From assembly GCA_964476505.1 (NCBI GenBank), contig CAYZAW010000003.1:12516-76515 (forward strand): a stretch of DNA of 64,000 nucleotides, in the 5' to 3' direction. This DNA comes from CAYZAW01 sp964476505. GTDB lineage: Bacteria; Bacillota; Clostridia; Christensenellales; CAG-138. The notes below the pieces were generated by a model that made no database searches, was not told the origin of the DNA, and was given only the letters and a program-made list of their open reading frames with translations. The position numbers and the translations under genes are program-made. Positions 56,013 to 63,787 of the stretch are shown here, piece after piece (the first letter of the stretch is position 1; every line of letters begins with the position of its first letter).

Positions 56013-57455
56013 TTATTCTACCACGATATCCAGGTTGTCGGCAATATACTGTTTCCAGCCAGCCAGAGCTTCTTCGCGAGTCATCTCACCGGCGGTGTAC
56101 AGACGTACGAAGTTACGCCACTGGAGGTTGATGGTCTCGTCGTACTGGGTCAGGTTCTTACCATTCGCATACTGGTTAGCAGGTACGAAGGCTTCGAACA
56201 TGTTCTGACCGCCCAGGAAGGGCTGTTCGCCATTGGACATTTCCAGAACGGTGCCGGAAGCTACGCAGTCCTTGGTGCCGCCTTCGCCGAAGGTGGTGCC
56301 GTTGGCCCACATGTACTGGAGGCCGTCCTTGGTGCAATCGAGGGTGATCCAGTTGAGGATCTCAGCAACGCCAGCGGCCTTTGCGGGATCCGCAGCAGCG
56401 GTCTTGCTGCCCAGCAGCCAGGTGCCGCCCCAGAAGAAGCCTACGTTGGGAGCGCAAACTGCCCAGTCGCCATAGGTGCCTTCGCCAGGAGCTTTACCAC
56501 CGCAGTTGTCGCCCATGGTGTAGTTGATGAGCCAAGCGGGGCCGTAGAAGCCGAGGATGCCCTTGGGGCCAGTGCCGGCCATGTCAGCAAACCAAGCATC
56601 CTGCCAGTCCTGAGAGTCATTGTGGTACTGATTGTCCTTCAGTTTCTTGGAGAGGTCGAGGAACTCTTCACGCTTCGGGTCGAGGTTCAGTTTGCCATCC
56701 ACAACCCAGCCGGTGGGAGAGGAGTTCTCAACAGCATGCCACATATCACCGTCGCCGGAGATGATGCCGTAGCCCTTGGCCTTCAGCTCTTCAGCAGCCT
56801 GGAAGAACTTATCCCAGCCCTGGGTGCCTGCGCCGATCTTCTCAGCAACAACAGCGGGATCATCGGTGCCCCAAACGTCCTTCGCGATGGAACGACGATA
56901 GATGAACGCACCACCGGTAGCCTGGTAACCGAGGCCGACTACGTCGCCAGCGGGGTTGGTGCCGATATCAACGGAGTACTGAGCGATCTTAGCTTCCGCG
57001 AGTTTGGCGTCGATGTCGATGCCGAAATCTTTATAGGGAGCAGCGAAATCACTGGCATCGCCCTGGGTGTACTTCAGAACGAAAGCAGCCTCAGCGCAGT
57101 AAATGTCAGGAGAGTCCGCATTGTTGCCGGCCAGCATCTGGTCCAGAGCGGGCTGGTAAGCGCCGTCGGTGGTAGCCACGATGGTGGTCTTGATCTCGTA
57201 CTTCTCGGCGAATTCCGGATGGAGCTCGCAGTAACGGTTTACCATGTTGGGAACTTCGTCCGTGAACGCCATGATGTTCAGAACGGTTTTGCCGGCAGCG
57301 GCGGGAGCCTCAGCGGCGGGAGCCTCAGCGGCAGGCGCCTCAGCGGCGGGAGCCTCAGCGGCAGGAGCTTCTGCTGCGGGAGCTGCGGGGGCAGCGCAGG
57401 CAACCAGAGCAAATGCCATGGCCAGGGTCAGGAGCAATGCGACTAGCTTTTTCAT
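56013..57455 (-). CDS. ABC transporter substrate-binding lipoprotein (family 1 sugar-binding)
   Basis: The 480-residue extracellular lipoprotein captures the sugar for the two permeases. Its signal peptide ends with the lipobox LVACAA (Cys20). A linker made of five AEAPA units (about 28-52) extends it from the membrane. The mature domain (about 56-480) has typical family features such as GDASDFAAPYKDFGIDIDAK, FQAAEELKAKGYGIISGDG, WLLGSKTAAADPAKAAGVAEIL and a C-terminal EEALAGWKQYIADN. The codons look more biased to a favoured set than in the neighbours, fitting very high expression. The ATG at 57455 has GAGGAAAG. First gene of the operon, own promoter. Confidence 0.95.
   Translation of the reverse strand: MKKLVALLLTLAMAFALVACAAPAAPAAEAPAAEAPAAEAPAAEAPAAEAPAAAGKTVLNIMAFTDEVPNMVNRYCELHPEFAEKYEIKTTIVATTDGAYQPALDQMLAGNNADSPDIYCAEAAFVLKYTQGDASDFAAPYKDFGIDIDAKLAEAKIAQYSVDIGTNPAGDVVGLGYQATGGAFIYRRSIAKDVWGTDDPAVVAEKIGAGTQGWDKFFQAAEELKAKGYGIISGDGDMWHAVENSSPTGWVVDGKLNLDPKREEFLDLSKKLKDNQYHNDSQDWQDAWFADMAGTGPKGILGFYGPAWLINYTMGDNCGGKAPGEGTYGDWAVCAPNVGFFWGGTWLLGSKTAAADPAKAAGVAEILNWITLDCTKDGLQYMWANGTTFGEGGTKDCVASGTVLEMSNGEQPFLGGQNMFEAFVPANQYANGKNLTQYDETINLQWRNFVRLYTAGEMTREEALAGWKQYIADNLDIVVE
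57298..57386 (-). repeat. Tandem 15-bp repeats encoding the AEAPA linker
   Basis: About five to six imperfect 15-bp units with consensus GCGGCGGGAGCCTCA on the plus strand encode AEAPA repeats in the lipoprotein. Units differ at third positions, so the repeat is old or under selection. Copy number may vary between strains. Confidence 0.85.
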
Positions 57456-57517
57456 TTTTCTTCTTTCCTCTTTCCTACTTTATTTGGTTATTTATCACAA
57501 AATATTAACCATAATTA

Positions 57518-57546
57518 ATCTTAACAGTTAACCTTATATTCGTCAA
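57518..57546 (-). promoter_or_regulatory. Promoter of the sugar ABC transporter operon with overlapping palindrome
   Basis: On the minus strand there is a -35 TTGACG (57541-57546), a 17-nt spacer and a -10 TAAGAT (57518-57523). The palindrome TTAACAGTTAA (57521-57531) overlaps the -10. A further GGTTA/TAACC inverted pair lies downstream around 57485-57510. These are likely operator positions. Confidence 0.6.
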
Positions 57547-57583
57547 GAGTAAGTTACATTATGGTCATATTTCGCAATCCACG

Positions 57584-57613
57584 TTGCATTTCTGCCGCAC
57601 AATGAGATATAAT
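57584..57613 (+). promoter_or_regulatory. Promoter of the cysteine desulfurase-like gene
   Basis: On the plus strand a -35 TTGCAT (57584-57589), an 18-nt spacer and a perfect -10 TATAAT (57608-57613) precede the gene by about 105 nt. The rest of the leader has no clear hairpin. Confidence 0.6.
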
Positions 57614-57719
57614 TTGTGCAACATACGCCTCTTGTTACCGGGGATACGGGCGTTGTAAACACCCGTATGCGGTCTGTAAAAAATTAACTACTATTCAGTT
57701 GTCAAGGAATGGAGCCGCT

Positions 57720-58862
57720 ATGCATTTTACATCCGCCCCACATATCAATATGGATCATGCCGCCACCACACCGCCGGAGCCTGCCGTGATCGACGCCGTG
57801 TGCCGCTGTATGGCGGACTGTAACGCCAATCCCTCCGCCGCTTATTCGGACGCGGGTGCTTCTCGAAAGGTCATCCGGGAGGCAAAGCAGGCGGTCAGCG
57901 CGTTACTTTCCTGCACCCCGCAGGAGATTCATTTTACCTCGGGCGGTACGGAGGCCAACAACTGGGCGCTTTTTCAGGCCGCCGGGAAGCATGTGGTCGT
58001 TTCCGCCATGGAGCATAAATCCGTGCTGCTTGCAGCAGCGCATTTTGGCTGTACCGTTACGCAGGTGCTGCCGGATGCCAACGGCATTGTAACGCCGGAG
58101 GCGGTGCAGGCGGCGCTTCGGCCCGATACGGCAATGATCAGCGTGATGCTTGCCAATAACGAGACCGGCGTCATCCAGCCTGTGAAGGAGATCGGCCTTC
58201 TCGCAAACAGCCGGGGCATTCCCTTCCATTGCGATGCCGTACAGGCCACGGGGCACATTCCCGTCGACGTGAACGCCTGCCACATCGATTACTTGAGCGC
58301 TTCCGCACATAAACTGTACGGGCCGCGCGGCGTGGGACTATTATATGTAAGAAACGGTCTCTCCCCCGCGCCGCTGCTTGCGGGCGGCGGGCAGGAGCAG
58401 GGCCTCCGCGCCGGAACGGAAAACGTACCGGGCATCTGCGGGTTTGGGGTTGCTGCAACGCTTGCGGCGGAGGATCTATCCGTCCGCGCCAGTCGGGAAG
58501 CCGCTCTTCGGGATTTGCTGGTGCAACGCGTTTTGCGGGCCGTGCCGGAAGCGCGGGAGGTTTGCGGCGCTTCAGAGCGTTTGCCGGGTATCGCGGCGCT
58601 TATACTGCCTGCTGTGCAAAGCGAGGCCGTGATCGCCGCTATGGACTTAGCGGGCATTTGCCTTTCCGGCGGCGCAGCCTGCGCCAGCCATGACGGGAAG
58701 CCTTCCCATGTACTGCTTTCCTTGGGCTTTTCTGCGGACGAAGCCCGCCGCTTCGTCCGCATCAGCCTTGGCCGACATACTACAGAGGAGGAAATCCTGA
58801 GAACTGCCGACACCCTTATCGAAACGCTGCAGGCTACCGCACCTCAGCTTTTTTCGCGATGA
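57720..58862 (+). CDS. NifS-like cysteine desulfurase
   Basis: This PLP enzyme removes sulfur from cysteine for iron-sulfur clusters or thio-cofactors. The 380-residue protein has NMDHAATTPPEPAVIDAV at the start, VVVSAMEHKSVL (His near the PLP ring), MLANNETGVIQPV, and the PLP lysine in YLSASAHKLYGPRGVG. The catalytic cysteine region reads SGGAACASHDGKPSHV, close to the usual SGSAC motif. I choose ATG 57720 (GGAG 5 nt upstream) over TTG 57699. No scaffold gene (iscU) or thiI is adjacent. It might supply sulfur for any cluster protein here, which is only inference. Confidence 0.92.
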   Translation: MHFTSAPHINMDHAATTPPEPAVIDAVCRCMADCNANPSAAYSDAGASRKVIREAKQAVSALLSCTPQEIHFTSGGTEANNWALFQAAGKHVVVSAMEHKSVLLAAAHFGCTVTQVLPDANGIVTPEAVQAALRPDTAMISVMLANNETGVIQPVKEIGLLANSRGIPFHCDAVQATGHIPVDVNACHIDYLSASAHKLYGPRGVGLLYVRNGLSPAPLLAGGGQEQGLRAGTENVPGICGFGVAATLAAEDLSVRASREAALRDLLVQRVLRAVPEAREVCGASERLPGIAALILPAVQSEAVIAAMDLAGICLSGGAACASHDGKPSHVLLSLGFSADEARRFVRISLGRHTTEEEILRTADTLIETLQATAPQLFSR

Positions 58863-59342
58863 TCTGGACTATCTGGTACCTTTTGCAATACCGAATACCG
58901 TGGCTTAACATCCTGCTTACAATTTAGAAGGGCTTTACAACCGCCCGTAGAGAGCTTGGCGCGTACTTTAACGTTTTCGTAAATCTGCGCAGATCATGTG
59001 TTGCCCCATTGCCGCCTTTCTGTATTGCATAAGTGGTGTAGTTGAATGATACCGAAGCCTCTGATTTGTGAATTTACATTTTATTCTAGTTATTAATCTT
59101 TGTTTACATAATTTTAAGCTTGCAAATTTATAATAAACCTATTTCCAAAAATGTCAATATCCAAATATTAAGTTCTGCCAAAAAAGTGTTGTGATACGTA
59201 AAACGCCCGTATTTATTGGTTAAGTTAGAAATAAATTGACAAATTCGGTATTCTTGATATAATCATAAGGAACTTAATTAATAAATGAATTTGCTTTCTT
59301 TTCAGCTTGTTCATTTCAACTATTATATAAAGGAGGCTTCCT
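58863..59342. other. Intergenic region of 480 nt, AT-rich in its right half
   Basis: No reading frame here looks real. The left part (to about 59050) has ordinary composition and shows no strong terminator for the desulfurase gene. The right part is markedly AT-rich and ends in the regulator's promoter. A stretch around 59103-59134 has TTTACA and TATAAT but with a 20-nt spacer, so I do not call it a promoter. Confidence 0.5.
59236..59263 (+). promoter_or_regulatory. Consensus promoter of the LacI-family regulator
   Basis: A perfect -35 TTGACA (59236-59241), a 16-nt spacer and a perfect -10 TATAAT (59258-59263, with TG at -15) make this the strongest promoter by sequence in the window. A palindrome TTAATTAA (59274-59281) lies just after the predicted start and may be an autoregulatory site. 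Confidence 0.75.
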
Positions 59343-60398
59343 GTGGCACATGTAACGGCAAGAGAAATTGCCGAGCATTTGGGAATCTCGGCGGCTGCGG
59401 TTTCTATGGCATTAAACGGGAAGCGCGGTGTAAGCGAAGAAACACGCGAGCGTGTTTTAGCGGAAGCCGGAAAGCACGGTTACAGCACGCCCCGCGCGCA
59501 TCGGGAAAGAAAGCAGCCTATACGGACCATCAGCTTCGTAATATATGTAGGTGCCGGCATCGCTGCGCAGACTTCCTTTTCCACCTTCGTGCTGCAAGGC
59601 GTGGATGCCGCGGCTAAGAATTACGGCTACCGGGTGGTGGTGCATTACTTTTATTCCAGCCACCCCATTGAGCAGCAGATGCACAATATTTTGCAGGATA
59701 CCGCCGGTATCGTGCTGTTGGGAACGGATATCACCGAAGCCCAGCGCGATATGTTAAACGATCAGCTGCCCAAGGACATGGGCATTCCTATCGTTATGGT
59801 GGATAACTTCTTGTTTGCCTCCTATGTGGACTGCGTTGGCAACGACAATATGTATGGCGCAAAGTCCGCGGTATCGTACCTGCTAAAATGCGGGCACAGA
59901 AGAATCGGCTACCTGCGCTCCAAGCAGCGTATCGCAAATTTCGAGGATCGTGACGTTGGCATCCGTTTAGCGCTGGAGGAGCACGCAAATTTGAACCCTG
60001 CGCCGCTTCAAACCATTGAGGTAGACATCTCCTCCGAGATCGCCTATTCCGATATGTGCCAATGGCTGGATGCCGGAAACAAGCCCGCGGACGCATATTT
60101 TGCAGAAAACGACGTGCTGGCGGCTGCCGCCATTCGCGCGCTGATGCTCCACGGCTATCGCGTGCCGAACGATGTTTCCGTTATCGGCTTCGACGATGTT
60201 CCCATTTGCGAGATGGTGGACCCAAGCATTACCACCATGCACTCCTTTAAGGAACGCCTCGGTGAGTTTGCGGTATTCCTTTTACACCGCAGAATCAACG
60301 CCGGCGACACCATATTTACCACCCAGCAAACCGGCCCCGTAAAGGTGGCCATCGCTACACAGGTGAAGGAGCGTAACAGCGTAAGAATCGTTCCCTAA
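59343..60398 (+). CDS. LacI-family transcriptional regulator
   Basis: The 351-residue DNA-binding protein has an N-terminal LacI helix-turn-helix, VTAREIAEHLGISAAAVSMALNGKRGVSEETRERV, and a periplasmic-binding-like effector domain (about 60-340). That domain has GIVLLGTDITEAQRDML, GHRRIGYLRSKQ, DAYFAENDVLAAAAIRAL and VSVIGFDDVPICEMVDPSITT. The start is GTG 59343 with AGGAGG 6 nt upstream. Its ligand is probably a sugar, and the sugar ABC and GH3 genes at 51-57 kb are attractive targets, but I see no matching central-CG operator there. It is monocistronic with a strong promoter and terminator. Confidence 0.93.
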   Translation: MAHVTAREIAEHLGISAAAVSMALNGKRGVSEETRERVLAEAGKHGYSTPRAHRERKQPIRTISFVIYVGAGIAAQTSFSTFVLQGVDAAAKNYGYRVVVHYFYSSHPIEQQMHNILQDTAGIVLLGTDITEAQRDMLNDQLPKDMGIPIVMVDNFLFASYVDCVGNDNMYGAKSAVSYLLKCGHRRIGYLRSKQRIANFEDRDVGIRLALEEHANLNPAPLQTIEVDISSEIAYSDMCQWLDAGNKPADAYFAENDVLAAAAIRALMLHGYRVPNDVSVIGFDDVPICEMVDPSITTMHSFKERLGEFAVFLLHRRINAGDTIFTTQQTGPVKVAIATQVKERNSVRIVP

Positions 60399-60448
60399 CC
60401 GCCGCACTTATTTTTTGTCATTTTCGAACGTATCGATACGGTTGTTCA

Positions 60449-60495
60449 ATGCAAAAGCCATCCGAGTCTCACGGGTGGCTTTTGCATTTCTTTAG
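60449..60495. terminator. Bidirectional terminator between the LacI-family and DtxR-family genes
   Basis: A 16-bp stem begins ATGCAAAAGCCA and ends TGGCTTTTGCAT (60449-60464 with 60472-60487, one wobble pair) around a 7-nt loop, with TTTCTTT after it. It serves the plus-strand regulator and, from the other side, the convergent DtxR-family gene. A separate perfect palindrome CGTATCGATACG lies just left of it at 60429-60440. Confidence 0.85.
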
Positions 60496-60511
60496 TTGCT
60501 TTTCGATTGCG

Positions 60512-60934
60512 CTACGGTTGCAGCTGCCGGGTAAGCGTATCTAAATTCTGAATGGTTGCCCGGTCAAAAAAGTGTTCGATCTTTTCGGCTTGCTCCAGTT
60601 GGTTGTCCTCCTCGCAGATCAGGCGCAAAAAGCGCAGCAGCACCTCATGGCGGTACAGCAGATATTCCCCCTCTGCCCGGCCAGCATCGGTCAGACGGAT
60701 ATAACTGTACTTTGGCGCGTCTACAAAGCCCTGCTCCATCAGGTGCCGAATCATTTTCGACGCGGAAGAGGGCTGCACGTTCAGCGCTCTTGCCAGTTCG
60801 CCGATGCGTACCACATCCGTGTTTTGCAGCATGCGGCATATCATTTCCAGATAGTCCTCCATGGCAGGCGTCAGCTTGGATTTTGCGTTTCGCTGATAGC
60901 CCTTCAAGGTATAGAACCGTTCATTTTGATCCAT
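60512..60934 (-). CDS. DtxR/MntR-family metal-dependent repressor
   Basis: The 140-residue protein has a winged-helix DNA-binding domain (LTPAMEDYLEMICRML, then IGELARALNVQPSSASKMIRHLMEQGFV) and a dimerisation/metal-binding domain (YRHEVLLRFLRLICEEDN, EKIEHFFDRATIQNLD). It lacks the SH3-like third domain of DtxR/IdeR and so resembles the short MntR/TroR type. It is divergent from feoAB across 108-114 nt that contain an iron-box-like repeat. It most likely represses feoAB, and perhaps itself, when Fe(II) is plentiful. Manganese control is an alternative that the sequence cannot exclude. Confidence 0.9.
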   Translation of the reverse strand: MDQNERFYTLKGYQRNAKSKLTPAMEDYLEMICRMLQNTDVVRIGELARALNVQPSSASKMIRHLMEQGFVDAPKYSYIRLTDAGRAEGEYLLYRHEVLLRFLRLICEEDNQLEQAEKIEHFFDRATIQNLDTLTRQLQP

Positions 60935-60997
60935 ATAGCACCTCTTACTTATATAAGCCCTCCCGGAACCTTTTTCCGCACGGAGAATATCATGGTA

Positions 60998-61024
60998 TTA
61001 GGAATAAGAGTTTCCTTATCCTAA
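60998..61024 (+). promoter_or_regulatory. DtxR-family operator in the feoAB promoter region
   Basis: An interrupted inverted repeat has outer arms TTAGGA (60998-61003) and TCCTAA (61019-61024) and inner arms TAAG/CTTA. It resembles the TTAGG...CCTAA iron box of DtxR/IdeR proteins. It overlaps a weak -10-like TATTAG (60996-61001) that lies 17 nt after TTTCCG (60973-60978), and ends 25 nt before the feoA ATG. Confidence 0.6.
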
Positions 61025-61048
61025 ATCTATTTTTCAGAGGATATGATT

Positions 61049-61282
61049 ATGCGCGAACCGATCTCAATGATGTATCTTAAGCCCGATGAACGGGCTGTTG
61101 TAAAGGAGTTACACACCAAAGGCGCCATGCGCCGCCGTTTGCTGGACATCGGCTTGGTGGAAAACACGCCCGTTGAATGCTTGGGGCGAAGCCCTGGTGG
61201 CGACCCCTCTGCGTTTTTGATCCGTGGTGCGGTGATCGCCATTCGCGCCGAGGACTGCGCGGATATCCTGCTGTGCGTATAG
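61049..61282 (+). CDS. feoA: Ferrous iron transport protein A
   Basis: FeoA is a small SH3-like cytoplasmic partner that helps FeoB take up Fe(II). The product (77 residues from ATG 61049) has MMYLKPDERAVVKEL, MRRRLLDIGLVENTPVECLGRSPGGDPSAFLIRGAVIAIR and a short end, matching the family throughout. I favour ATG 61049, 8 nt after GAGG; ATG 61043 is only 2 nt after it. It is followed by feoB after 13 nt and divergent from the DtxR-family gene. Confidence 0.94.
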   Translation: MREPISMMYLKPDERAVVKELHTKGAMRRRLLDIGLVENTPVECLGRSPGGDPSAFLIRGAVIAIRAEDCADILLCV

Positions 61283-61295
61283 AATAGGAGGGGCT

Positions 61296-63443
61296 ATGGG
61301 GCTGACCAATGCTGCAATGGGCGTAAAAGCAGTGGATTCCGGGCTGATTATCAAAAAGCAATCTCCTGCGGACTTGGTGGTTGCACTGGCGGGCAATCCC
61401 AACGTTGGAAAAAGCACGGTGTTCAACAGCTTGACCGGTTTGAATCAGCATACGGGGAATTGGCCGGGTAAGACCGTGACCAATGCGCAGGGCTATTGCG
61501 CCGGAAAAAACCATTCCTATGTAATGGTGGATATCCCTGGCACTTACTCGCTGATGGCGCATTCCGCCGAGGAAGAGGTTGCCCGCAATTTCATTTGCTT
61601 TGGGGAGCCTGACGCGGTGGTGGTGGTGTGCGATGCCACCTGCTTGGAGCGCAATCTCAATTTGGTACTGCAAACGCTGGAGATCTCCCAAAAAACGATC
61701 GTTTGCGTGAACCTGATGGATGAAGCAAAGCGCAAGCACATCAAAATAGACCTTTCGGAGATTTCCCGCTGGCTGGGTGTGCCCGTTGTTGGCGCGATCG
61801 CCCGTAAAAAGAAAACGCTTACCCCGCTGCTACAGGCCATGGATGCCATGGCTGACCGTACGACAAACGCAATACAGGAGCCGCCGGTACGCTACCCCGA
61901 ACCGGTGGAGCAAGCCATTTTAGCGATACAGCCTGTGCTGGAACCCATGCTTGCAGGGCGCATCAACAGCCGCTGGCTCAGCCTGAAGCTTTTGGACGAC
62001 GATCCAACGCTGCAAAAGGAGATCACCGCATATTTGGGAGACGGTTTTCTACGGGCGGAGGCGCTGACCACGGCCATTGCCCGCGCAAAAAGCATTTTAA
62101 GCGACGCAGGCATCGCGCAGGATGCGCTAAAGGACATGGTGGTATCCGCACTGGTGCGCCGGGCGGAGGATATATGCCGGGATACGGTGGTATTTGAGAA
62201 AAGCACCTACAGCTCTGCCGACCGCAGGATCGACCGTATTCTGACCAGTAAATGGGCGGGGTATCCGATCATGCTGCTTCTGCTGGCGCTGATTTTCTGG
62301 ATCACCATCACCGGCGCAAACTACCCCTCCGCTTGGCTTGCGGACGGCTTGTTCTGGCTGCAGGAGCGTTTAACGGAGCTGTTCCATGCTATGAACGCGC
62401 CGGATTGGCTACACGGCATGCTGGTGCTTGGGGTCTACCGGGTGCTGGCATGGGTCGTTTCCGTTATGCTGCCGCCGATGGCGATATTCTTCCCGCTGTT
62501 TACCCTGTTGGAGGACTTGGGGTATCTGCCCCGGGTGGCTTACAATTTGGATAAACCGTTCCAGCGCTGCCGCGCCTGTGGCAAGCAGGCTCTATGCATG
62601 TGTATGGGCTTTGGCTGCAATGCTGCCGGTATCATCGGCTGCCGAATTATCGACTCTCCCCGGGAGCGGCTGCTGGCGATACTGACCAACAACTTTGTTC
62701 CCTGCAACGGCCGGTTTCCAACGTTGATTGCCATACTCACCATGTTTTTTGTTGGCACGGAGGCGGCTGCCGGTTCCTCCGCCCTCTCTGCTCTGTTGTT
62801 AACGGCGGTCATTCTCTTTGGGGTTATGATGACCTTTGGGGTAACAAAGCTATTGTCCTGCACTCTTTTAAAGGGCACCGCCAGCTCCTTTACGCTGGAG
62901 CTTCCCCCTTACCGAAAGCCGCAGATCGGCAGGGTGATCGTACGTTCCGTGTTCGACCGCACGCTGTTTGTGCTGGGACGCGCAGCAGCCGTCGCCGCCC
63001 CTGCCGGGCTCATCATCTGGCTCATGGCAAACGTGACCGTTGGGGATGTAAGCATTCTCAATCACTGCGCAACGTTTTTAGACCCCTTTGCAAGGCTGTT
63101 GGGACTGGACGGTGTTATTCTGATCGCCTTTATTCTGGGGCTTCCCGCAAACGAGATCGTGGTGCCCATCATCATCATGGCATATCTGGCGCAGGGCAGT
63201 ATACTGGAGCTGGACAGTCTTGCGCAGATGAAGCAGTTGTTTGTCGACCACGGCTGGACGTGGATCACGGCCATCAGCGTTATGCTGTTCTCCCTGCTGC
63301 ACTGGCCCTGCTCCACTGCATTGATGACCATTAAAAAGGAAACCGGCAGTTGGAAATGGACGGTGCTGGCGTTTTTGATCCCTACCGTGATCGGGCTTGT
63401 GATCTGCTTCGTCTTCTCCAATATCGCAAGGCTCTTCATTTAA
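61296..63443 (+). CDS. feoB: Ferrous iron transport protein B
   Basis: FeoB is the membrane Fe(II) transporter with an N-terminal G-protein domain. The 715-residue protein has G1 GNPNVGKST (33-41), G2-region TGNWPGKT, G3 VDIPGTYSL and G4 NLMDEAKR, then a helical GDI-like domain. Membrane spans start near residue 325. They include the Gate motif region CMGFGCNAAGIIGCR with conserved Cys, NNFVPCNGRFPTLIAIL, and a second gate with GLPANEIVVPIIIM. Length is typical. The first 28 residues before the G domain are a short extension. The ATG at 61296 has AGGAGG upstream. A strong terminator follows. Confidence 0.97.
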   Translation: MGLTNAAMGVKAVDSGLIIKKQSPADLVVALAGNPNVGKSTVFNSLTGLNQHTGNWPGKTVTNAQGYCAGKNHSYVMVDIPGTYSLMAHSAEEEVARNFICFGEPDAVVVVCDATCLERNLNLVLQTLEISQKTIVCVNLMDEAKRKHIKIDLSEISRWLGVPVVGAIARKKKTLTPLLQAMDAMADRTTNAIQEPPVRYPEPVEQAILAIQPVLEPMLAGRINSRWLSLKLLDDDPTLQKEITAYLGDGFLRAEALTTAIARAKSILSDAGIAQDALKDMVVSALVRRAEDICRDTVVFEKSTYSSADRRIDRILTSKWAGYPIMLLLLALIFWITITGANYPSAWLADGLFWLQERLTELFHAMNAPDWLHGMLVLGVYRVLAWVVSVMLPPMAIFFPLFTLLEDLGYLPRVAYNLDKPFQRCRACGKQALCMCMGFGCNAAGIIGCRIIDSPRERLLAILTNNFVPCNGRFPTLIAILTMFFVGTEAAAGSSALSALLLTAVILFGVMMTFGVTKLLSCTLLKGTASSFTLELPPYRKPQIGRVIVRSVFDRTLFVLGRAAAVAAPAGLIIWLMANVTVGDVSILNHCATFLDPFARLLGLDGVILIAFILGLPANEIVVPIIIMAYLAQGSILELDSLAQMKQLFVDHGWTWITAISVMLFSLLHWPCSTALMTIKKETGSWKWTVLAFLIPTVIGLVICFVFSNIARLFI

Positions 63444-63495
63444 GAGCACCCCTCCTCGAAAAGACGGCTGTATTGGCTTTTAACAATGGAAAAAG

Positions 63496-63521
63496 CGCGA
63501 GATTATATCTTGCGTTTTTTT
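63496..63521 (+). terminator. Intrinsic terminator of feoAB
   Basis: An 8-bp stem CGCGAGAT/ATCTTGCG (one wobble) with a 3-nt loop is followed by seven T. It lies about 50 nt past the feoB stop codon. Confidence 0.85.
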
Positions 63522-63608
63522 CGTTCTTTTGGTATCCTGTTGGAAACGGGAAAACGTTTGTTTTTTTGTGCATGCTTATCACAGAATTCATTTTGGGCTT
63601 CTGTCCAA

Positions 63609-63787
63609 TAATATACGGCTTCTGCCCACTCCACAGTTTGGGCCGAGGTACGAAAAGTGAGGAGGCAATTCTATCCCGCAAGACTCGCGGTGCGGCAGTG
63701 TGGAGACCTGTCGTAATGCCACAGCAGCTTTGCCTGCTATGGTGAAAGGGGTGGTTAGCGGATGCTCTGCCCTTTAGAGTCGGTAAC
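63609..63787 (+). promoter_or_regulatory. Structured 5' leader of the MsmX-like ATPase gene
   Basis: After a -10-like TAATAT (63609-63614) the RNA can form a long-range stem CTCCACA (63629-63635)/TGTGGAG (63699-63705). Within it lies the hairpin CCGCA/TGCGG (63676-63695). The loop AGGT (63646-63649) can pair with ACCT (63706-63709) just outside the stem, which would be a pseudoknot. Two more hairpins follow (63719-63742, and AAAGGG/CCCTTT at 63745-63775). The last ends 12 nt before the ATG, with only a weak AGAG ribosome site. No protein-coding frame fits here. Candidate RNAs called malK motifs have been reported upstream of such ATPase genes; I cannot verify a match. Confidence 0.55.

Noticed and set aside
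57297..57390. Repeat cluster considered as a CRISPR array
   Set aside because: Units are 15 bp, in frame, without spacers, and encode a lipoprotein linker.
56622..57446. Long plus-strand ORF (274 codons) opposite the sugar-binding lipoprotein gene
   Set aside because: It is a shadow of the real gene: the Gly/Ser-rich repeats at its end are the complement of the AEAPA repeats, it has no ribosome site and no recognisable domain.
57699..57719. TTG start of the cysteine desulfurase seven codons earlier
   Set aside because: The ATG at 57720 has GGAG at a suitable distance and the family N-terminus aligns better from there.
59103..59134. Second promoter (TTTACA ... TATAAT) upstream of the LacI-family gene
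   Set aside because: The spacer is 20 nt, too long for a standard promoter, and a consensus promoter lies closer to the gene.
60429..60440. Palindrome CGTATCGATACG as a LacI-type operator
   Set aside because: It lies between the stop codon and terminator of two convergent genes with no promoter nearby, so an operator role is unlikely.
63620..63787. RNase P, SRP RNA, tmRNA or group II intron piece before msmX
   Set aside because: None of the universal core sequences of these RNAs is present; the position and pairing fit an mRNA leader better.
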